Assembly: GCF_037080055.1 (NCBI RefSeq)
Contig: NZ_JBAOJI010000011.1
Location: 1-64,000, forward strand
DNA: 64,000 nucleotides
Source of the DNA: Halovenus sp037080055
GTDB lineage: Archaea > Halobacteriota > Halobacteria > Halobacteriales > Haloarculaceae
Reading direction: 5' to 3'
Below are positions 17,745 through 26,786 of this stretch, one piece after another. Below the pieces are notes generated by a model that saw only the letters and a program-made list of their open reading frames with translations, did no database searches and was not told where the DNA came from. The position numbers and the translations under genes were made by a program. Position 1 is the stretch's first letter, and each line of letters opens with the position of its first letter.

Positions 17745-19007
17745 TTAGAACGAGCAGCCCGTCTGGTCGCAGGTCCGCATCTGCGTCTCTTCGGGGTTCT
17801 GAGGAACGTTAATGATCTCGTAGAAGTTCTGCCCGTCGACCTCGGAAGGGTCACGACCCTGTACGGTCATCGTTGAGATGCTCGCACGGTGGTCACAAGC
17901 CCGGAACCGCTCGCCGACGCCCCACAGTTGTGGGAACAGCTCGCGGTCCTCCATCTGGTTTCTGATGTCCGCGGTTTCTGTGCCACCGGCGGCGTCGATT
18001 GCTTTGAGTGTCGTGCGGACGCCCGCGTACATGCTTGCGGAGAAACCGAGTGGCCGTTCGCCGTACTCGCTTTGGAAAGCATCGGCGAACTCCTGTGCGC
18101 CCTCTGCATCGTGTTGCCAGTACCACGGCGCGCTCGCGTAGAAGTTGTCATTGCTCAGGACATCCGGTCCGATCTGCTCGGCCTCGATGATACCCGTCGC
18201 CGGCCAGACGCAGACGAAGTCATCGAAGAGATCGAATTCGTTGGCTTGTCGGGCACTCTGGACGTGGTTCGACGCAAACAGATTGAAACTAATGATGTCT
18301 GCCCCAGAGTTACGTGCATCGGTGATTGCCTGCGAGTAATCTGTCGCCCCAAACTCGACGAAGCTGTTGCCAAGGTACTCCACGTCGTCGTAGCTTGCGA
18401 CAATCTGGTTTTCGTTCCAATTTTGAATGGATTGTCCCCAAGAGTAGTCAGCTGAGATCTCGTAGACGCTCTCCCCGAGTCCCTCGTCGAGGACGTACTT
18501 GAGGCCACCGCTGGTCTGCTGGACCGCGCTGTTTCCGGCGTTGAACACGTTCGATCGGCAGTCGCCTCCTGTGATAGCGTTACTCCCCCCGACACACGTG
18601 TAGATTACGTCCTCACGCTGTGCCAGCTCACCGATTGCCAGAGCGACACTACTGGAGAAGTTCCCCGCCAGGAAGTCTGCGTTCTGCCTCTGGAGTAGTT
18701 CGCGTGCAACCTGGGTTGCCTCCTGAGTATCGGTCTGGGTGTCGCGGAACTCAACTTCAACTTCAGTGTCGCTGACATCCCCATCTTCGTTTGCGTGCTG
18801 GACCGCTAGTTCGACGCCTTTGACCTGGTTCCCCCCAATGTTCCCGTACGGACCGCTCGTCGGAATCGTTGCGCCGATCATAATACTGTCGGAATCACTG
18901 CTGCCACCGCCGGTCAGACACCCGGCAAGTGCGAGTGCTGACCCTGCTGAGGCATATTTGAGGTACTGGCGTCTAGACTCCCCACCGGAATTGGTATTAT
19001 TTCGCAT
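17745..19007 (-). CDS. ABC transporter substrate-binding lipoprotein (Liv type)
   Basis: A 420-residue extracytoplasmic binding protein. The N-terminus has a twin-arginine leader (SRRQYLKYAS) ending in a lipobox LAGC with Cys30, so it should be exported folded by Tat and lipid-anchored, the usual haloarchaeal route. The mature part has the type I periplasmic-binding fold of LivJ/LivK and amide-binding proteins (GATIPTSGPYGNIGGNQVKGVELA at the start, split here by description only). It is first in its operon, with a strong TATA-like box upstream. It delivers the ligand to LivH/LivM. Confidence 0.9.
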   Translation of the reverse strand: MRNNTNSGGESRRQYLKYASAGSALALAGCLTGGGSSDSDSIMIGATIPTSGPYGNIGGNQVKGVELAVQHANEDGDVSDTEVEVEFRDTQTDTQEATQVARELLQRQNADFLAGNFSSSVALAIGELAQREDVIYTCVGGSNAITGGDCRSNVFNAGNSAVQQTSGGLKYVLDEGLGESVYEISADYSWGQSIQNWNENQIVASYDDVEYLGNSFVEFGATDYSQAITDARNSGADIISFNLFASNHVQSARQANEFDLFDDFVCVWPATGIIEAEQIGPDVLSNDNFYASAPWYWQHDAEGAQEFADAFQSEYGERPLGFSASMYAGVRTTLKAIDAAGGTETADIRNQMEDRELFPQLWGVGERFRACDHRASISTMTVQGRDPSEVDGQNFYEIINVPQNPEETQMRTCDQTGCSF

Positions 19008-19033
19008 GCCTAATCGTATGGACAGACCGGTTG

Positions 19034-19045
19034 TTTATATATTTT
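19034..19045 (-). promoter_or_regulatory. TATA-like box of the Liv binding-protein operon
   Basis: Read on the minus strand, AAAATATATAAA lies about 30 bases before the ATG at 19007, preceded by an A-rich BRE-like stretch. The transcript would be almost leaderless. Confidence 0.55.
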
Positions 19046-19154
19046 TATTCGGAATTATTACATTATCCGCATCAAAGACAAACTACGTCGATCAGTACAC
19101 TTTCTCATGTCACTTCCTCCTAAGATATTTGTTACTACGTTACGCCTTCTCTCT

Positions 19155-20126
19155 ATGGAGTACACGACATTTGGGCCGACAGGAACGACAGTTAGCCGCC
19201 TGTGCTTAGGCTGTATGAGTTTCGGATCGACGGACTGGCGAGAGTGGGTTCTTGAAGAGGAGACAGCTACCGAGATCATCGAGGAAGCAATCGATTTAGG
19301 AATCAACTTCTTCGACACCGCAAATATGTACTCGACGGGCGAATCTGAACGGATCCTCGGGAATGCTTTGGAAGGGCGTCGTGAGGAGAGCGTCGTCGCG
19401 ACGAAGGTGTACTTCCAGATGCGCGACGGTGATCCGAACTCAGGTGGACTCTCGCGGAAGACAATCGAACAAGAACTTGACGCTAGCCTCGACAGACTTG
19501 GGATGGACACTGTGGATCTTTACCAGATCCACCGCTGGGACGAGAACACGCCCATCGAAGAGACACTCCGGACACTCGACGATGCAGTCCGGCGAGGGAA
19601 GACTCGTTACATCGGTGCGAGTTCTATGTGGGGCCACCAGTTCGGGACCAGTTTACGTACGAGCGACGTGCAGGGGTACAGCCGCTTTGTCTCAATGCAA
19701 CCGCACTACAACCTCTGTTACCGCGAACAGGAGCGGGAGTTACTACCACTCTGCGACCGGGAGAACATAGCTGTGATGCCGTGGTCGCCGCTGGCCCGCG
19801 GATACTTGGCTCGTCCCCACGAGGAGTTCAAGAATAGCAGCCGTCCCGAAGCCGATCCCTGGGTCCTCGATAACCCCTATCATGTCGGCGGTGGGCAGAA
19901 GATCAACGAGCGAGTCCAGCAACTCGCGGCTGACGAGGGGGCCAACATGGCACAGATTGCGCTTGCTTGGCTGTTGCACAAGGATGTCGTCACGACGCCG
20001 ATCATTGGAACGACGAGTGTCGAACACCTCCGGGAGGCCGTTGAGGCGCTCGACATCTCGTTATCTGACAGCGATATTGATTACCTCGAAGAGCCGTACG
20101 AGCCGGTCGAACCCGCCCGGTGGTAA
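19155..20126 (+). CDS. Aldo/keto reductase
   Basis: A 323-residue (alpha/beta)8-barrel NADPH-dependent reductase. The catalytic tetrad is visible as Asp54, Tyr59, Lys84 and His126 (FFDTANMYS, VATKV, YQIHRWD). The sequence is of the AKR11/YajO-like group that reduces small aldehydes and ketones. An in-frame ATG at 19107 would add 16 residues, but a TATA-like AAGATATTTG just upstream and the canonical family start MEYTTFG support 19155. Ends 12 bases from the convergent acyl-CoA synthetase. Confidence 0.88.
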   Translation: MEYTTFGPTGTTVSRLCLGCMSFGSTDWREWVLEEETATEIIEEAIDLGINFFDTANMYSTGESERILGNALEGRREESVVATKVYFQMRDGDPNSGGLSRKTIEQELDASLDRLGMDTVDLYQIHRWDENTPIEETLRTLDDAVRRGKTRYIGASSMWGHQFGTSLRTSDVQGYSRFVSMQPHYNLCYREQERELLPLCDRENIAVMPWSPLARGYLARPHEEFKNSSRPEADPWVLDNPYHVGGGQKINERVQQLAADEGANMAQIALAWLLHKDVVTTPIIGTTSVEHLREAVEALDISLSDSDIDYLEEPYEPVEPARW

Positions 20127-20138
20127 CCCCGCAGCGTA

Positions 20139-21671
20139 CTATTCACCGTGGCGTTCGAAGACGGTTTGGCGCTCGATTTTCCCGGTGCCGCTTTTCGGAA
20201 GCGAGTCTACGAACGCGACTTCTTTTGGATGCTTAAATCGTGCGAGGCGGTCGGCGAGGAACTCGTCAAATTCAGCGTCTGAGATAGGATTACCATCTGT
20301 CGTTGCGATCACAGCCTTGACAATCTCACCCCACTTCTCGTCGTCGACGCCGATGACCACAACCTCGTCGACTTTGTCGTGGGAATACAGCGCTTCTTCG
20401 ACCTCGGAGGGATAGACGTTCTCTCCGCCAGTGATGATCATGTTGTCCTTGCGGCCGTGGATGTGGTAGAACCCGTCCTCGTCGACCTCCGCAATATCGC
20501 CAGTGTGGAACCACCCATCCTCCTCGAAGTCTTCAGCGGTCTTCTCGGGAAGTTCTAGATAGCCGTCGGCGACAGTTGGTCCGCGGTGAAGAAGCTCGCC
20601 CGTCTCACCCGGCGGGCATTCCTCGCCATCTTCATCGACGACCTTCGCGTCCACGTGGGTGAACGTCTTACCGTTGCACTTTGGTGGCTTATCCATGGCA
20701 TCCTCGGGCCGAAGGAACAGGGAGCCGTCGGTCGTCTCGGTCAGGCCGTATGCCGCGATACAGGGGACGTCAATTTCTGCAAAGGCCTCCTTGAGTTCGG
20801 TTGGGACTGGTTCGCCGCCGCCGACGACCAACTCCAGCGAATCAAGGTCGTACTCCTGCCAGTCTTCGACGCTTATCATCGAGTTGAGCATTGTCGGGAC
20901 AGCGAAGGTTTTGGTCACGTCGTAGTCAGCCATGATTTCCCAGGTCTCGGCGGGCTCGAACTCCTGCTGGAGGATCACCGTTCCGCCCGCGTGGATCAGA
21001 GGGAGCGTGAAGATGTTAAGCCCGCCGACGTGGAAGAGAGGAGCGGAGGTCACAGTCACATCGTCACTGTCGAGTTCGGTGTCGACGATGTAGCTCACCG
21101 ACGAGAAAAACAGGTTCTTGTGGGAGAGGGGCACACCTTTCGGTCGTCCAGTCGAGCCGCTCGTGTACAACAGTACGGCCGGGTCTTCGAACCCATCGAC
21201 TACCTCGATTGTATCGGGGTCGCGCTCGTAGAACGAGCTCCAGTCGTCGGCCGCCACTCGTTCGTCACCGTTGGGCTCGCCGATACGAACAGCTGGGACA
21301 TCGTCGAGTTGCAGACCTGCGGCAGTATCCTCGAAGACGCCCTCATAGACGAACAGTTCAGGATCGGCGTCGTCGTTCAGATACGCGAGTTCGTCGGGCG
21401 ACAACCGGTAGTTGAATGGCGCGAGGATCGCACCGAGTTTGCACGTCGCAAAGAATAGCTCGAAGAACTCCGCAGAGTTTCGAAACAGTCCACTGATTCG
21501 GTCGCCTTTGCTAATACCTCGGGCTTCAAGCTCTGCCGCGATGCTGTTCGACCGTCGTTCGAGTTCGCCGTACGTGTGTTCCTCGCGCGTGGTCTGTTCG
21601 ACGATGGCAACGTCGTCGGGTTGGTAGTACGATTTCTTGCGGACAATGTAGCCGAAGTTTGATTGTCGCAT
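20139..21671 (-). CDS. AMP-forming acyl-CoA synthetase (long-chain/FadD13-like)
   Basis: A 510-residue ANL enzyme. P-loop YTSGSTGRPKG, the AYGLTE motif, WFHTGDIAEVDEDG hinge and SGTGKIERQ with the catalytic Lys are all intact. The open frame runs further upstream to 22004, but that part is Arg/Ser/Thr-rich and overlaps the VOC gene in another frame; the ATG at 21671 gives the normal N-terminus (NFGYIVRKKS). Part of a minus-strand run with the VOC protein and the hydrolase/SCP2-like pair. Second of four acyl-CoA ligases in the window. Confidence 0.88.
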   Translation of the reverse strand: MRQSNFGYIVRKKSYYQPDDVAIVEQTTREEHTYGELERRSNSIAAELEARGISKGDRISGLFRNSAEFFELFFATCKLGAILAPFNYRLSPDELAYLNDDADPELFVYEGVFEDTAAGLQLDDVPAVRIGEPNGDERVAADDWSSFYERDPDTIEVVDGFEDPAVLLYTSGSTGRPKGVPLSHKNLFFSSVSYIVDTELDSDDVTVTSAPLFHVGGLNIFTLPLIHAGGTVILQQEFEPAETWEIMADYDVTKTFAVPTMLNSMISVEDWQEYDLDSLELVVGGGEPVPTELKEAFAEIDVPCIAAYGLTETTDGSLFLRPEDAMDKPPKCNGKTFTHVDAKVVDEDGEECPPGETGELLHRGPTVADGYLELPEKTAEDFEEDGWFHTGDIAEVDEDGFYHIHGRKDNMIITGGENVYPSEVEEALYSHDKVDEVVVIGVDDEKWGEIVKAVIATTDGNPISDAEFDEFLADRLARFKHPKEVAFVDSLPKSGTGKIERQTVFERHGE

Positions 21672-21720
21672 ATCAGAATTCTGTGTGTGTCCAACGCTTA
21701 TTGTTTTTGTACGATTTTTG

Positions 21721-22185
21721 TCATTCCTGGTCGCGTAACGCCTCCAGCCGATAGTTCGTCTCGTAAGCGTGGGGGTACTCGGCAAGGAATACGAACAGGC
21801 CGTCGAAATCGCGTGGGTGATAGAGGTACTCGGTGAACTCGCCGGCCGTGATCTCCCCGACGGGTTCGACGCCGTCGGCCGCCAAGTCCGCTCGTGCTGC
21901 ATCGATATCGGCCACCTGAAGCGCCAGCGCGTACAGTCCAGTGCCATGGTCGGCGACGAACTGTCCCACTGCGTCGGCACCGTCGGCCGAGTCCGACGAG
22001 ACAATATCGATACCGATCCCGCTGTCGTCGATGACGCTCTGGAGGTCGTGGCTGCCGGCCGAAGTCTCGGTCGTCAGAGAGAGTAACTCACCAAAACCGA
22101 TGTCGAGACGCTCCGAGAGCGTTCCAGAGGTACGGTCGAGGTCGTCAGTGGCGATCACGATTCTGTCGATGTCAACTACGTGCAT
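21721..22185 (-). CDS. VOC (glyoxalase/dioxygenase fold) family protein
   Basis: A 154-residue protein with two beta-alpha-beta3 VOC modules: the first starts VVDIDRIVIATDDLD, the second TGLYALALQVADID. Family functions include methylmalonyl-CoA epimerase, glyoxalase and extradiol dioxygenase. The usual metal-binding His at the start of the first module is not clear (IVIAT rather than H-x-G/A), and the second module has LYALALQV, so metal use is uncertain. Lies 49 bases before the acyl-CoA synthetase and 81 bases after the hydrolase on the same strand. Confidence 0.7.
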   Translation of the reverse strand: MHVVDIDRIVIATDDLDRTSGTLSERLDIGFGELLSLTTETSAGSHDLQSVIDDSGIGIDIVSSDSADGADAVGQFVADHGTGLYALALQVADIDAARADLAADGVEPVGEITAGEFTEYLYHPRDFDGLFVFLAEYPHAYETNYRLEALRDQE

Positions 22186-22266
22186 CGTACCAGTGGTGTC
22201 GGAGGGAGGCTACTTGAAACTGTGTCCGTGACGGCAACGAGAAAAGAGGGGTGTCGTGGCGGCGTT

Positions 22267-23076
22267 TTACGCGACTCCGTTGCGGTCGAGGAAATCCAGA
22301 CTGGTCTCCGCAAGTCCTTGTGGGTCCTCGAACATCGGGTAGTGCCCCATCTCTTCACCGACGATGAACTCTCCGTATTCGTCGGGAACACTGGCTATCG
22401 TGGCCTCCATTATCTCGTCGGGGACGTAGAAGTCCGACTCGCCTTTGAATAGCATGAACGGGCAGGAGATATTACCCAGTTCGTCCCGGACGTCGTGGTT
22501 AACCCAGGACTGAAGATCACCGGTAGCAATCTCCTGGGGCGCGTACCGGTGCATCCACCGCGTCTCTTCGACTTTCGCCTCGGATACTGGGCGGTGCATA
22601 GATTGTTCGGCTGCCCGTTCCATTATGTCTCGCCAACCCGGGCAAGCGTGTGGGTGTTCGTACACGTTCACGTCGGGGAACGTCGGGGTGTGTGCCGCCC
22701 CTTCGAGTGCGAGAGCTGCTCGCATGTCCTCAGAATAGTGACAGGCCATATCGGTGACCATATTACCGCCGATGGAACAACCCATGACGATGGGAGCTTC
22801 GTCACAGATATCCTGGATAATCTCCCATGTATACGCCGAATACTCGCGCATCTGTCGGAACGGTTCCCAGTCAACCGGATAAGATTTCCCATGCCCCGGG
22901 AGGTCGACGGCGATGGCCCGGTAGCCCGCGTCGGCGATTAGCGGCAGGAACTCGTAGTACTCGATAGAACAGGCACCGGCAGTGTGGATACAGAAGAACG
23001 GTAGGCCCTCACCCATCTCCTCGTAGTATATCCGCGTCCCGTCGACATCCGTGTAGTGTCCAGTAGGATCTGTCAT
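22267..23076 (-). CDS. Alpha/beta hydrolase
   Basis: A 269-residue alpha/beta hydrolase. The oxyanion region is FFCIHTAGA, the nucleophile elbow GCSIGG gives Ser101, the acid is Asp in ESDFYV, and the His is in EMGHYPMFEDP. It resembles ester or C-C bond hydrolases of the meta-cleavage type in layout, but the substrate is unknown. Start overlaps the stop of the upstream SCP2-like gene by four bases. The same gene pair occurs at 40282-41655, and both hydrolases share HTAG(A/N) and SIGGN. Confidence 0.8.
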   Translation of the reverse strand: MTDPTGHYTDVDGTRIYYEEMGEGLPFFCIHTAGACSIEYYEFLPLIADAGYRAIAVDLPGHGKSYPVDWEPFRQMREYSAYTWEIIQDICDEAPIVMGCSIGGNMVTDMACHYSEDMRAALALEGAAHTPTFPDVNVYEHPHACPGWRDIMERAAEQSMHRPVSEAKVEETRWMHRYAPQEIATGDLQSWVNHDVRDELGNISCPFMLFKGESDFYVPDEIMEATIASVPDEYGEFIVGEEMGHYPMFEDPQGLAETSLDFLDRNGVA

Positions 23077-23462
23077 GCGTCCCCCTCGACTTTCAGATTC
23101 TCACCCATCAGTTCTGCCATCCGAACGATGGCTTCGTGCATTCTGTTCGCTTCAAGCAGATTCCCATCAATAGTTATCTTACCCTGGCTGTAGGCTTTCC
23201 AGAACGGCATTTCTGCGTCGTTGACCGCTTGCCAAGCCTCCACGGAACCCGACAGGATGACATCGTATCCTAGTGGGTTCGACATTGGTTCATACTTCAT
23301 CGTATCGATGATCTCTCCGCCGTACAGTTTGAGCCAGTATCGTTCGTCGTCAACCTCAAGCACTACGTTGACATCTGACCACTCGGCGGCTCGATTGAAC
23401 TGGGCGTCGTCGTTGCATTTCTCCTGTAATTTGTCGATCCAGTCTTTTGATGGTATGTGCAT
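23073..23462 (-). CDS. SCP2-like small protein paired with hydrolase
   Basis: A 129-residue acidic protein whose layout suggests a sterol-carrier-protein-2-type lipid or acyl-CoA binding fold: two beta strands around VVLEVDDERYWLKLYGGE, then VILSGSVEAWQAV and a C-terminal amphipathic helix after GKITIDGNLLEANRM. It is clearly related to the protein at 40282 (shared YGGE/HGGE and GSxEAW segments). Translationally coupled to the hydrolase by a four-base overlap. ATG at 23492 is an alternative start; a TATA-like run lies at about 23495-23515. Possibly presents a hydrophobic substrate to its partner hydrolase. Confidence 0.6.
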   Translation of the reverse strand: MHIPSKDWIDKLQEKCNDDAQFNRAAEWSDVNVVLEVDDERYWLKLYGGEIIDTMKYEPMSNPLGYDVILSGSVEAWQAVNDAEMPFWKAYSQGKITIDGNLLEANRMHEAIVRMAELMGENLKVEGDA

Positions 23463-23665
23463 ACCGATACCAACTTTCTTTTGAGAGTACATAATTATAA
23501 TGCATTATAAATTTACATAATGAAGGTCTGTTTACAATAGGGCACCCAGTAACACGTCATGAAACCCAACTATGACGCGGTGTCTATCGTCGTCAGTACA
23601 TGTCACCGTGACACTGACGCCGACGCTACTGTTTTAATCCCCCGGTCTGAATAATGTGGCAAGCA

Positions 23666-25402
23666 ATGGTACAGGCAGTTCGGATGCCAATGATGGGTAA
23701 TACGATGGAAACAGGCCTCCTCGTCGAGTGGCACGTCGACAAAGAGGACGAAGTAACGGATGGGACGGTTCTCGCAGAGGTTGAATCCGAGAAAGCGTCT
23801 GCGGAAATCACCGCCAATCAGGACGGAACGCTCGCGAGGGTTGACGTTGAGGCTGGGGAGTCAGTGCCGCCGGGGACGGTCCTCGGGGTCGTGCTTGGGC
23901 CCGACGAGAGCATAGCGGATGCACCCGAGCCACGCAGTCGTATTTCAGACGACGCGGACGACGGTGACGGGAGTGATGTACCTAATTCAGAAGCGGAACC
24001 TGAAGAGCCAGCAGCCGAGGAGTCGTCGGGAGATCGCGATGAGCGTGAGCGCGCGGCCCCAGGCGCACGCAAGTTGGCTGCGGAACACGACCTCGACCTC
24101 GCAGCGATCGACGGCAACGGTCCTGAGGGAGCTGTTCTTCGGAGTGATGTAGAAGCAGTCCTCGATCAGGGAGAATCAGAGCCAGAGGCGACCGAAACGG
24201 CTACTACGGGGCCGGACTTTACGAGTCCAAGCACGCGGCGACTGGCGAGAGAACTCGGTGTCTCCCTCGACGACGTCGAGGGACAGGGAATCGGTGGGCG
24301 AATCACTGAATCCGACGTTCGCGCCGCAGCAGGACGGGCGGACCAGCAGTCGGCCGCGGAACCCCCCTCATCGAGTACCACCGTGGATACTCATCCATCG
24401 GATGTCACAATCACCGAGGAACAGCCCCTTTCGGGAATGCGCAAGACTATCGCCGACCGGATGTCACAGTCCGCACGGCAAGCGCCCCACGTCACGCTCA
24501 ACCGCGAAATTGGCGTCGAACGGGCATTCGAAGCGGCTGAGGACCTAACGACTCAGTGGGATGTGAATATTGGATTCACAGATCTTCTAGTCGGAGCTTC
24601 GGTCCGTGCCCTCGCAGCGCACCCCGATTTCAACGCTTGGTTCGAGGACGAGACGGTCAGGAACATTGCCGAGCGAAATGTCGCGGTGGCCGTAGACACA
24701 GACCGAGGCTTGCTGACGCCGGTGATTCGGTCCGCCGGGGAGCGATCTCTGACAGAAATCGCTGTCGAGCGACGCCGTCTAACCGACGATGTCTTGGACG
24801 GAAAGCATACCATGGACGACTTGCAAGGAGGAACATTCACGATTACCAACCTCGGGATGTTCGGCGTGGACTCGTTTGATCCGATCATCAACCCGCCCCA
24901 AATTGCCATCCTTGGCGTCGGTCGAGTCCGTGAGGATGGCGACGAGCGTACCTGTACGCTCTCGTTGTCGTTCGACCACCGCGTGGTAGATGGTGCCGCT
25001 GCTGCTCAGTTCCTGGATACGATTACTGAGGGGATCGAGTCGCCGTCACTCGTCGTCGCAGACCGAGCAGACGCTCGGACGAAGATCGACGCAGCGAAAG
25101 CCGAACACGACGCCAGCGGGGACGACATTACGGAACCCGCGAGCGAGCTGGGAGAAGACGACGTTGCTGAAATCATCTCCCGTGATGTCCAAGCGCACGC
25201 GAACGAGATAGCTTCGAGCCATGACTGGCCCGTTCCAGAATTCGAGGTGACGCTTAATGACGGCGGGCCCTCGGTTGTGATCGGGTCACCGAACGGGGCA
25301 ACACTGGCAACGACGAAGCGACTCGTATATGCCGCATGCCGAGAATCGGAATACGCGGATACGATCGCCGGCCTCAACGATCCGGAAATCACCGGTCTGT
25401 GA
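23666..25402 (+). CDS. 2-oxoacid dehydrogenase E2 (lipoyl acyltransferase) with C-terminal extension
   Basis: A 578-residue E2 subunit. Residues 1-80 are a lipoyl domain with Lys43 (SEKAS) as attachment site. Two E1/E3-binding domains follow at about 135-170 (ARKLAAEHDLDL) and 195-230 (TRRLARELGVSL), joined by Asp/Glu/Ser-rich linkers; most E2 proteins have one. The catalytic domain (about 255-465) has the FDHRVVDG active site with His438. After it comes an extension of about 110 residues with an acidic helix and a predicted alpha/beta segment not present in ordinary E2 chains. ATG at 23654 would add four residues. It heads an operon running to 31182 with beta-oxidation genes and E1 alpha/beta. 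Confidence 0.9.
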   Translation: MVQAVRMPMMGNTMETGLLVEWHVDKEDEVTDGTVLAEVESEKASAEITANQDGTLARVDVEAGESVPPGTVLGVVLGPDESIADAPEPRSRISDDADDGDGSDVPNSEAEPEEPAAEESSGDRDERERAAPGARKLAAEHDLDLAAIDGNGPEGAVLRSDVEAVLDQGESEPEATETATTGPDFTSPSTRRLARELGVSLDDVEGQGIGGRITESDVRAAAGRADQQSAAEPPSSSTTVDTHPSDVTITEEQPLSGMRKTIADRMSQSARQAPHVTLNREIGVERAFEAAEDLTTQWDVNIGFTDLLVGASVRALAAHPDFNAWFEDETVRNIAERNVAVAVDTDRGLLTPVIRSAGERSLTEIAVERRRLTDDVLDGKHTMDDLQGGTFTITNLGMFGVDSFDPIINPPQIAILGVGRVREDGDERTCTLSLSFDHRVVDGAAAAQFLDTITEGIESPSLVVADRADARTKIDAAKAEHDASGDDITEPASELGEDDVAEIISRDVQAHANEIASSHDWPVPEFEVTLNDGGPSVVIGSPNGATLATTKRLVYAACRESEYADTIAGLNDPEITGL

Positions 25403-25471
25403 GAAGCACCCCGTATTTTATGACTGTTTCCTGGCAAAAATACTAATACACACGAGTAGAAGTAATATGTG

Positions 25472-26635
25472 ATGGATTTCGCTCTCTCCCAAGAGCAACA
25501 GATGATGCAAAGCTTGGCCGAAGACATTAGTTCGGACTACCCGCTCGACTATTGGCGTCAGAAAGACGATGCGGAGGAGTTCCCTCACGAGTTCTGGGAC
25601 GAACTCGCAGATGCCGGGTTCACGGGTCTGACCGTACCAGAAGAGTATGGCGGTGAGGGACTCGGTATGACCGAGATCGTCGCGACCGGGTTGGCCCTTG
25701 GACGAAACGGCGGGGGCGTCAGCGGACCAAACCTACTCACGCTCGGCCCAGTGTTCGGCGGCATTTCGCTTAACGAACACGCCAACGAAGAACAGAAGCA
25801 GCGATGGCTTCCCGAGATTGCCGATGGTGCAATCGTCTCGCTCGGCCTGACCGAACCGGACGCCGGACTTGACACAGCTGGTATCAAAACGACTGCCGAG
25901 GAGGATGGGGACGAGTATGTCCTGAATGGGACGAAGATTTGGACAACGGGCGCACACGTCTCGGACTACATCGTTACCCTCGCACGGACATCGCCGATGG
26001 AAGACGGCTCGCGCCACAGCGGCATCTCGCTGTTCGTCGTCCCGTCTGATGCCGACGGCATCACTGTCAACAAAATCGACAAACTCAGTATGCGATGTCT
26101 CGGTTCCTGTGAGGTGGTCTTCGATGGTGTCCGGGTGTCCGAAGAGAACCTGCTCGGCGAGGAGGATAAAGGATTTTACCACCTGCTGGGCACGCTCAAT
26201 ACTGAGCGGATTATTTGGGCAGCAATCCCGCTTTCGGCTGGGGAACTCGCGCTGGACCTTGCAGTCGATTATGCGAAGGAACGAGAGGCATTTGAGCGCC
26301 CGATTGGAAAGAATCAGGGTGTCCAGTTCCCGCTTGCAGAATCAAAGATGGAACTGGAAACGGCAAAGCTCATGATTTATAAGGCCGCTTCGTTGTACGA
26401 CAAAGGAGAGGACTGCTCGATGGAGGCCAACGCTGCGAAGTTCATGGGTGCCCGGGCCGGATTCAATGCGTGTGACCAAGCGATCCAAACCCACGGCGGC
26501 ATGGGATTCGCCGATGAGTACCACGTTGAGCGACTCTATCGGGACGTTCGCCTAGCACGTGTCGCACCAGTGAGTGACGAATTAGTCAAATCATTCGTCG
26601 GTACGGAAGTCCTCAACCTTCCACGATCGTACTGA
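25472..26635 (+). CDS. Acyl-CoA dehydrogenase
   Basis: A 387-residue flavoprotein that oxidises acyl-CoA to 2-enoyl-CoA. Seen: N-terminal helical domain, VSLGLTEPDAGLD and IWTTGAHVSDY around the FAD ring, the middle beta domain, and the C-terminal helical domain with the QTHGGMGFADEYHVERLYRDVR signature. A GTG precedes the ATG directly. A TATA-like ATACTAATAC lies about 30 bases upstream, so it has a promoter of its own within the E2-E1 gene run. Confidence 0.9.
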   Translation: MDFALSQEQQMMQSLAEDISSDYPLDYWRQKDDAEEFPHEFWDELADAGFTGLTVPEEYGGEGLGMTEIVATGLALGRNGGGVSGPNLLTLGPVFGGISLNEHANEEQKQRWLPEIADGAIVSLGLTEPDAGLDTAGIKTTAEEDGDEYVLNGTKIWTTGAHVSDYIVTLARTSPMEDGSRHSGISLFVVPSDADGITVNKIDKLSMRCLGSCEVVFDGVRVSEENLLGEEDKGFYHLLGTLNTERIIWAAIPLSAGELALDLAVDYAKEREAFERPIGKNQGVQFPLAESKMELETAKLMIYKAASLYDKGEDCSMEANAAKFMGARAGFNACDQAIQTHGGMGFADEYHVERLYRDVRLARVAPVSDELVKSFVGTEVLNLPRSY

Positions 26636-26786
26636 GGGTTGTTGGTCAAGCAGAGTTGTCAAGGATTGCCCCTCATCGGTTAGTCACGCTAGCTTTCGGT
26701 TTCCTCGCCGGCCTATTCTCCGAAACAACGGACATTCAGTCGGAGACTGGGGAAAACATAATGGTGGTGGGTCGAAAGGTGGAAAT

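Noticed and set aside
21672..22004. N-terminal extension of the acyl-CoA synthetase at 20139
   Set aside because: Composition is that of an out-of-frame shadow of the VOC gene; the family N-terminus begins at 21671.
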